DNA of 64,000 nucleotides from Janthinobacterium tructae (GTDB taxonomy: Bacteria; Pseudomonadota; Gammaproteobacteria; Burkholderiales; Burkholderiaceae_D). A program made the translations under genes and the position numbers. Where the stretch lies: assembly GCF_006517255.1 (NCBI RefSeq), contig NZ_CP041185.1, positions 5,270,001-5,334,000 of the forward strand. Reading direction: 5' to 3'. The notes beneath the pieces were generated by a model. It did not search any database and was not told the DNA's origin. It worked only from the letters and a program-made list of their open reading frames with translations. This document shows, piece by piece, positions 58,595-64,000 of the stretch (position 1 is the first letter of the stretch; every line of letters begins with the position of its first letter).

Positions 58595-61306
58595 ATGATG
58601 ATGGAAACAGTCTTGTCTCGTTCTTTGCGTTTGATGTTTACGGGGAGCGCTGTCGTCGCTGGCCTGACCATGCTGGCCCAGCCAGCCATGGCACAACAGA
58701 ACGATGCACCCATGCAGCGTGTTGAAGTCACCGGCTCCGCCATCAAGCGGATCGATGGTGAAACCTCGGTGCCGATCACCATTATTAAAATGGATGACCT
58801 GAAAAAACAGGGTATTACCACCATCGAGCAAGTCATGTCGAACCTGAGCGCTTCGCAGGCTTCGCAAGGCACCAGTCAGGTCGTCGGACTGGGTACCGGC
58901 GGCGCGTCGTTCGCCGACTTGCGCGGTATTGGCGCGAACAAGACTCTCGTCTTGCTGAATGGCCGGCGCATGGCCAACAATGCGCTCGACAGCTCCGCGC
59001 CCGACTTGAACATGATCCCGTTTGCCGCGCTCGAACGCGTCGAAGTGTTGCGCGATGGCGCGTCGTCGCTGTACGGCAGCGATGCCGTCGGTGGCGTGAT
59101 TAACTTCATCACGCGCAAGGACTTCCAGGGCGGCATCGTCAGCATCGGTGGCGATATGCCGGAACAATCGGGTGGCTTCTCCAAGAATGCGAATGTCGGT
59201 TTCGGCTATGGCGACCTGGATAAAGATGGCTTCAATATTTTCGGTATGCTCGATACCCAGAGCCAGCGTGCCATTACCGGTACCCAGCGCAATTACAACA
59301 AGCGCTATCCAGGTGGCATTTCGCCGACCACCAGTCCCGCCAATTACTATCAGGACGACCAGACTGGCAATCCGACCGCGCCTAGCTGCGCTGCCGGCAC
59401 CTTCCTCGTACCTAGTGGCGATGGTACCAGCTGCAATATGTCGACCTCGAACTTCGTGGACTATGTACCGAAAAGCAAGCGCACGACCGGCTTGCTCAAA
59501 GGCGTCTTGAAGCTGAACGCGAATCACGAGATCAGCCTTGAATACCTGAACAGCGAAAGCAAGGTCTACAGCGCCATCGCCCCTGTACCGTATGGTGGCC
59601 TGCGCCAGAACCGCACGCGCCTCGATGGCTCGCCAAATCCGTTCTACCCGGGCAATGGCAATTTCACGCCGAACATTCCGCTCAATGCCAATTACGTCGA
59701 TCCCAACTTCATGCCTGCCGGCGTCAAGCCTGGCTTCGTGAACGTCAAATGGCGCGATTTGCCGAACGGTTCGCGCGCTGATGAAAATATCAACAAGCAA
59801 CAGCGTCTCGTCGCTGGCTTGAATGGCAACCTCGCTGGCTGGGATTACAACGCGGCGCTGACCTTCAATGAAAACAAGGTCGCTGTGAATCTGATGGGCT
59901 ACAGCGATGGCGGCATTATCACGAAAGGTGTCTTGAACGGCATCATCAATCCATTTGGCGAGCAAGATGCGGCCGGCATGGCCTTGATCGAAAGTGCTGC
60001 ATTGAACGGCAATGTTCGTAATGCCAAGGGCACGACCAAGGTCGCCGACTTCAATGCAAGCCGCGAACTCGGTGACTGGATGGGTGCTGGTCGCGCTGCC
60101 GCTCTGGCCGTGGGTGCGCAAGTGGGACATGAGAAATTCCTCAGCACCGCCAATTCGGAATATGCCGCCAAGGTCGTTGCCAGTACCGGTATTGATCCGG
60201 AAACGCATGATGAAGGTTCGCGCACCACGCAAGCCGTGTACGCCGAATTGAACGTGCCTATCCTCAAGACACTGGACGTGACCGCCGCCGTGCGCTATGA
60301 CCGTTACAGCGATTTCGGCAATACGACCAATCCGAAAGTTGGATTCCGCTTCCAGCCGACAAAAGAAGTGCTGTTCCGCGGTTCGTATTCGACCGGTTTC
60401 CGCGCGCCATCGCTGTATGAGATCAATTCTTCGCAAACGTACACCAATACCAGTCAGCGTGATGATCCGATCAATTGCCCGGATGGCACGCCATTGCCTG
60501 GCAAGCCCAAGGCAACGAATTGCAAACAGCAGTTCCAGGCCTTGTTTGGCGGCAATAAAAAGCTGTCGCCTGAAGAGTCGCGCAACATTACCGTGGGTGT
60601 CGTACTCGAACCCATCGCCAACCTGAGCATTGGTATCGATTACTGGGATATCAAGCTCGACCATTCGATCGGTGCCCTGCAGGAAGACGATGTGTTTGGC
60701 GACCCGGTTACCTACGCTGCCGTGTACCACCGCACGGCGAACGGCAACCTGGCTACCGACGGTTCACAATGCCCGAATCCGGCCACTTGCGGCTATGTCG
60801 ACCTGCGTACCCAGAACCTGGGTGGCGTGAAGACCCGCGGCCTCGACTTGAGCGTCAACTACCGTTTGCGCACCAGCGACTTCGGCACTTTCGCCCTGAT
60901 CACCAACAGCACTTACGTCAACAAGTACGATTATCAAAGTGCCGAAGGCGGTAAATGGAAACAGAATGTGGGTGTCTTCTCCGGCTCCGGTCCGATCTTC
61001 CGCTGGCAGCATACGGCCAGCGTGAACTGGAACAGCGGTATCTTCAGTGCCGGCATGTCGGCTCATTACAAGTCTGGCTACCTGGACCAGGATGAAGAGA
61101 ACAAAGTGCCGTCCTATACCACCTTTGACGCTTTCGGAACGGTTGCCGCCACCAAGAATGTGACCCTGACTGCCGGTGTGCGCAATCTGTTCGACCGCGA
61201 ACCGCCACTGAGCTATCAAACCAACACCTTCCAGGCTGGCTATGATCCACGCTACGCGGACGCCATTGGCCGTACCGTGTATCTGCGCGGTAGCTATACG
61301 TTCTAA
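58595..61306 (+). CDS. TonB-dependent receptor (large, plug-barrel)
   Basis: 903 residues. The signal peptide ends near AMA (residue 33), then the MQRVEVTGSAIKRIDGETSVPITII start of the plug, with LLNGRRMANNALD and VEVLRDGASSLYGSDAVGGVINFIT. The barrel ends in RGSYTF. It belongs to the large receptor subgroup common in Oxalobacteraceae, Xanthomonadales and Caulobacter that includes carbohydrate or peptide transporters; the ligand is unknown. The N terminus closely resembles the partial receptor at 63730. Confidence 0.92.
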   Translation: MMMETVLSRSLRLMFTGSAVVAGLTMLAQPAMAQQNDAPMQRVEVTGSAIKRIDGETSVPITIIKMDDLKKQGITTIEQVMSNLSASQASQGTSQVVGLGTGGASFADLRGIGANKTLVLLNGRRMANNALDSSAPDLNMIPFAALERVEVLRDGASSLYGSDAVGGVINFITRKDFQGGIVSIGGDMPEQSGGFSKNANVGFGYGDLDKDGFNIFGMLDTQSQRAITGTQRNYNKRYPGGISPTTSPANYYQDDQTGNPTAPSCAAGTFLVPSGDGTSCNMSTSNFVDYVPKSKRTTGLLKGVLKLNANHEISLEYLNSESKVYSAIAPVPYGGLRQNRTRLDGSPNPFYPGNGNFTPNIPLNANYVDPNFMPAGVKPGFVNVKWRDLPNGSRADENINKQQRLVAGLNGNLAGWDYNAALTFNENKVAVNLMGYSDGGIITKGVLNGIINPFGEQDAAGMALIESAALNGNVRNAKGTTKVADFNASRELGDWMGAGRAAALAVGAQVGHEKFLSTANSEYAAKVVASTGIDPETHDEGSRTTQAVYAELNVPILKTLDVTAAVRYDRYSDFGNTTNPKVGFRFQPTKEVLFRGSYSTGFRAPSLYEINSSQTYTNTSQRDDPINCPDGTPLPGKPKATNCKQQFQALFGGNKKLSPEESRNITVGVVLEPIANLSIGIDYWDIKLDHSIGALQEDDVFGDPVTYAAVYHRTANGNLATDGSQCPNPATCGYVDLRTQNLGGVKTRGLDLSVNYRLRTSDFGTFALITNSTYVNKYDYQSAEGGKWKQNVGVFSGSGPIFRWQHTASVNWNSGIFSAGMSAHYKSGYLDQDEENKVPSYTTFDAFGTVAATKNVTLTAGVRNLFDREPPLSYQTNTFQAGYDPRYADAIGRTVYLRGSYTF

Positions 61307-61327
61307 GTCTGTTGCAGGCTGAAAGCT

Positions 61328-61360
61328 AAAACGCCCGGGTGAAAACCCGGGCGTTTTTTT
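61328..61360. terminator. Terminator after the TonB receptor
   Basis: Stem AACGCCCGGGT/ACCCGGGCGTT with a GAAA loop followed by T residues; convergent with the oxidoreductase gene. Confidence 0.88.
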
Positions 61361-61390
61361 TGCCTTGCCGTGCGGCACGGCAGTCGTTGC

Positions 61391-63025
61391 TTATTTTTCG
61401 CGCGCCGCCATCGACAGCGCCACCGCCTCTGCCACCTTGATGCCATCGACGGCCGCCGACAGGATGCCGCCCGCATAGCCGGCGCCTTCACCGGCCGGGA
61501 ACAGGCCCCGCGTATTCAGGCTTTGCAGGTTGTCGTCGCGGCGCTTGATGCGGATCGGCGAGGAAGTGCGCGTTTCCACGCCCGTCAGTACGGCGTCGGC
61601 CTTGTAGTAGCCCTTGATCTGCTTGTTGAATGCCGGGAACGCTTCACGCATGGCCGTGATTGCGTACTCGGGCAGGGCCGGCGCCAGATCCGTCAGGTGC
61701 ACTGCCGGCTTGTACGAAGGAATCACACTGCCGAACTCCGTCGAGGCGCGGCCCGCCACGAAATCGCCCACCAATTGGCCTGGCGCATCGTAGTTGCCGC
61801 CGCCCAGGGCGAACGCGCGCTCTTCCAGGTCGCGCTGCAGCGCGATGCCGGCCAGCGGGTCGCCCGGATAGTCGGCTGGCGTGATGCCGACGACGATGGC
61901 GCTATTGGCGTTGCGCTCGTTGCGCGAGTACTGGCTCATGCCGTTCGTCACCAGGCGGCCTGGCTCCGAGGCGGCAGCCACCACCGTGCCGCCCGGGCAC
62001 ATGCAGAAGCTGTAGACGGAGCGGCCATTGCTGGCGTGGTGCACCAGCTTGTAGTCGGCAGCACCCAGAATCGGGTGGCCGGCGCTGGGGCCGAAGCGGC
62101 AGCTGTCGATCAAGGATTGCGGGTGTTCCACGCGGAAACCGATCGAGAATGGCTTGGCTTCGATGTACACGCCGCGGCGGTGCAGCATCTCGAAGGTGTC
62201 GCGTGCGCTGTGGCCGATGGCCAGCACCACGTGGTTGCTGGCGATGGTCTCGCCATTGTCCAGCACCACGCCGCGTACCTGGCCGCCGTCGGCACCGGGC
62301 ACGATGTCGAGATCGACCACTTTGCTGCTGAAGCGGTATTCGCCGCCCAGCTGTTCGATATTGGCGCGCATTTCTTCCACCATCTTGACCAGGCGGAAGG
62401 TGCCGATGTGCGGCTTGCTCACATACATGATTTCCTCGGGCGCGCCGGCCTTGACGAATTCTGTCAATACCTTGCGGCCGTAGTGCTTGGGATCCTTGAT
62501 CTGGCTGTACAGCTTGCCGTCGGAAAAGGTGCCGGCGCCGCCTTCGCCGAACTGCACGTTCGATTCCGGGTTCAGTTCGCGCTTGCGCCAGAAGCCGAAG
62601 GTGTCGACCGTGCGTTCGCGCACCTGCTTGCCGCGTTCCAGGATGAGGGGGCGCAAGCCCATCTGCGCCAGGATCAGCGCCACGAACAGGCCGCATGGCC
62701 CCGTGCCGATGACGATGGGGCGCGCTTCATGCGTGTGGCCGGCCAGCTGTTCGCCGCCGGCGACGAATTTGTAGTCGGTGTCGGGTGCGGGCATCAGATG
62801 GATATCGTGGCCCAGGCGCGCCAGCACGGCCGCCTCATTCTTGACGTCCACATGCAGCGAGTAAATCAACACCACGGCGCTGCGCTTGCGCGCGTCGTAG
62901 CTGCGCTTGAAAACGGTAAAGCCGAGCAGCTCGTCCGCGGTAATGCCGAGGCGCGCCAGGATGGCGGCGGGCAGGGCTGCATCGTCGTGTTCGAGGGGGA
63001 GTTTTACTTCATTGAGTCGTAACAT
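61391..63025 (-). CDS. NAD(P)/FAD-dependent oxidoreductase
   Basis: 544 residues. An N-terminal extension of about 100 residues precedes the FAD-binding GTGPCGLFVALILAQMG and VQFGEGGAGTFSDGKLYSQIKD. The C-terminal FPAGEGAGYAGGILSAAVDGIKVAEAV is the second FAD contact. This layout matches the uncharacterised bacterial flavoproteins often annotated as FAD-dependent dehydrogenases. The start at 63025 gives MLRLNEVKLPLEHDD; an upstream extension of 66 codons is rejected. The substrate is unknown. Confidence 0.88.
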   Translation of the reverse strand: MLRLNEVKLPLEHDDAALPAAILARLGITADELLGFTVFKRSYDARKRSAVVLIYSLHVDVKNEAAVLARLGHDIHLMPAPDTDYKFVAGGEQLAGHTHEARPIVIGTGPCGLFVALILAQMGLRPLILERGKQVRERTVDTFGFWRKRELNPESNVQFGEGGAGTFSDGKLYSQIKDPKHYGRKVLTEFVKAGAPEEIMYVSKPHIGTFRLVKMVEEMRANIEQLGGEYRFSSKVVDLDIVPGADGGQVRGVVLDNGETIASNHVVLAIGHSARDTFEMLHRRGVYIEAKPFSIGFRVEHPQSLIDSCRFGPSAGHPILGAADYKLVHHASNGRSVYSFCMCPGGTVVAAASEPGRLVTNGMSQYSRNERNANSAIVVGITPADYPGDPLAGIALQRDLEERAFALGGGNYDAPGQLVGDFVAGRASTEFGSVIPSYKPAVHLTDLAPALPEYAITAMREAFPAFNKQIKGYYKADAVLTGVETRTSSPIRIKRRDDNLQSLNTRGLFPAGEGAGYAGGILSAAVDGIKVAEAVALSMAAREK

Positions 63026-63421
63026 GGTGTGTATTTTCAAAAATTGCCGGGCTCCGTATCTAGCAGAGAGTCTGTGGCGCATCGCGCGCCGCGTCGCTAT
63101 TTTACCTGTAAAGACGGGCAGCTTCCGCAACCAGGCCATGGCGCTGGCAGCGGCAGTGCCGCGCTGACTGCATGGCCTGAGCACCCTGCGCGCCACCCGA
63201 CATGCCGGCCGCAGATTTAACAATTGATTGTTTGTGCATTGATATTTTCATGAAAAATGTGTGTGATTCAATATTTCATTTTGATAATAGATGCGCAATC
63301 CATTGAAAAATCTGTTTTGCATCAAAGGTGACGCCAGCGACCTGTGTTTCACGCAGCCGGCCGACTCGCCGCGCGCACTCGCCAACCGTGCTTTTTTGCG
63401 TCGCCTCATAGGAGAATTGCC

Positions 63422-63583
63422 ATGCCAGCCTGCCGAAAAATGGCGAACGCAAGGGCATCTTGGCTGGTGCGTTTTGTCCGCCAGCGACGCAAAGGATGGC
63501 TGGGGACTGTGCGATATCGCCGCATTTTTATGTCAAAAAACAACAAAAAAAGCCTGTTTGGAAATTTTTCATGCAATCGCTAA
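63422..63583 (+). CDS. Possible small basic protein, 53 residues
   Basis: ATG with AGGAG 7 nt upstream, coding for a very basic peptide (MPACRKMANARASWLVRFVR, ending NNKKSLFGNFSCNR). No family recognised. Composition is unusual and the ORF could be chance; the ribosome-binding site is the main support. Confidence 0.3.
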   Translation: MPACRKMANARASWLVRFVRQRRKGWLGTVRYRRIFMSKNNKKSLFGNFSCNR

Positions 63584-63601
63584 CTGATTCGGCAATGGTA
63601 A

Positions 63602-63630
63602 TTGACAATATTTTTCTTGTTACAGATACT
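63602..63630 (+). promoter_or_regulatory. Candidate promoter of the last TonB receptor
   Basis: TTGACA (63602-63607), a 17-nt spacer and GATACT (63625-63630), about 100 nt before the receptor start. Confidence 0.6.
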
Positions 63631-63729
63631 TACCTGTGTCAAGAGTTACGACACATAAAGTGCCACGCGAGCCGCTGTGATCCAGTCGCTTGGTGTTCAT
63701 TAAAAATTACAAGTTGAGATTGCTAAAAC

Positions 63730-64000
63730 ATGATGCTGAGTAAACCAAAATTAAGCCCTATCAGTAAGGCGGTGTTTTTTGCTTTGAGCGCCATTGCTGC
63801 CTCCGCCCATGCACAAAACAGCGCAGGTGCCGCAGAGCCGGTCATGCAACGTGTTGAAGTGACTGGTTCGAACATCAAGCGCATGGACACGGAAACTGCT
63901 TCGCCAGTGACCGTCTTGCGTCGCGACGAAATCAAGGCCACCGGTGCAAATACCGTGCGCCAGATTCTCGATACCCTGACGTCGTTCGACACAGGCACCC
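63730..64000 (+). CDS. TonB-dependent receptor (partial, 3' end off window)
   Basis: The 90 visible codons give a signal peptide (MMLSKPKLSPISKAVFFALS..AHA, cleavage near residue 28) and the plug start MQRVEVTGSNIKRMDTETAS, then VTVLRRDEIKATGANTVRQILDTL. The first 25 mature residues are nearly those of the receptor at 58595, so the two are paralogues. A second ATG directly follows the first; either may be used. The barrel is beyond the right edge. Confidence 0.88.
   Translation, partial: MMLSKPKLSPISKAVFFALSAIAASAHAQNSAGAAEPVMQRVEVTGSNIKRMDTETASPVTVLRRDEIKATGANTVRQILDTLTSFDTGT

Larger units (their letters stand above)
63026..63729. other. Long intergenic region with one weak small-ORF candidate
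   Basis: 704 nt between the oxidoreductase and the last receptor. It is AT-rich in the middle, contains a promoter-like pair near 63602 and a possible 53-codon ORF at 63422. No RNA gene or repeat was recognised. Confidence 0.5.

Noticed and set aside
63291-63587. 98-codon plus-strand ORF in the gap before the last receptor
   Set aside because: It has no ribosome-binding site at its start and no recognisable pattern; the shorter ORF at 63422 in another frame has better start signals.

Overview
The window reads as chromosomal DNA of a GC-rich betaproteobacterium. The gene order ispB / rplU-rpmA-obgE / proB, the nth-rsxB pair, phaZ near fdxA and glnA-ntrB-ntrC fit Burkholderiales, most likely an Oxalobacteraceae such as Janthinobacterium. 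That placement is inferred from gene content and codon style; no database was searched.

Region 1 (1-11.6 kb) is a benzoate/catechol catabolic island. One minus-strand unit carries catB-catC-catA-benA-benB-benC-benD-pcaD (pcaD runs off the left edge) and is divergent from a LysR regulator (catR/benM type). A second minus-strand unit carries benE (benzoate permease), a benK-type MFS permease and a porin. Together they would import benzoate, oxidise it to catechol, cleave it in the ortho position and take it to beta-ketoadipate. Both units are preceded by nearly the same promoter/operator module (GTAT-N7-ATAC-N7-GTAT plus a TTGGAC box) at almost identical distances from the first gene, which ties them into one regulon.

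Region 2 (11.7-18.5 kb) holds a GntP-type permease, an AT-richer pair of unrecognised membrane proteins (one probably frameshifted), tRNA-Pro(CGG), a large AsmA-family protein and an arsR-arsC-arsH cassette without an arsenite pump.

Region 3 (18.5-24.8 kb) is housekeeping: ispB, rplU-rpmA-obgE, a small membrane protein, proB with a REP-like inverted pair at its stop, nth and rsxB.

Region 4 (25-38.7 kb) has a periplasmic binding-like protein, a TonB-dependent receptor followed by a Tat-signal DOPA-dioxygenase-like protein, PHA depolymerase, ferredoxin FdxA, an M4-type protease with an emfourin-like inhibitor, a PHA-system protein, the proVWX betaine/proline ABC transporter, a GNAT acetyltransferase and an acyl-CoA-binding protein.

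Region 5 (38.8-50.5 kb) has an FKBP isomerase, a tightly coupled five-gene unit (beta-propeller, polysaccharide deacetylase-like, sterol-desaturase-like, EI24-like, CinA/MoaB-like), an atypical large GT51/transpeptidase protein, a GST, a TAXI binding protein and a rhodanese.

Region 6 (50.5-64 kb) is the nitrogen-control block (glnA with NtrC sites and a sigma-54 promoter, a DUF4124 protein, ntrB, ntrC), then corA, an orphan GAF histidine kinase, two paralogous TonB-dependent receptors (the second cut by the right edge) and an FAD-dependent oxidoreductase.

The strongest candidates for something less described are the TonB receptor plus exported DOPA-dioxygenase pair, the duplicated cat/ben promoter module, the protease-emfourin pair and the coupled five-gene envelope-type operon.
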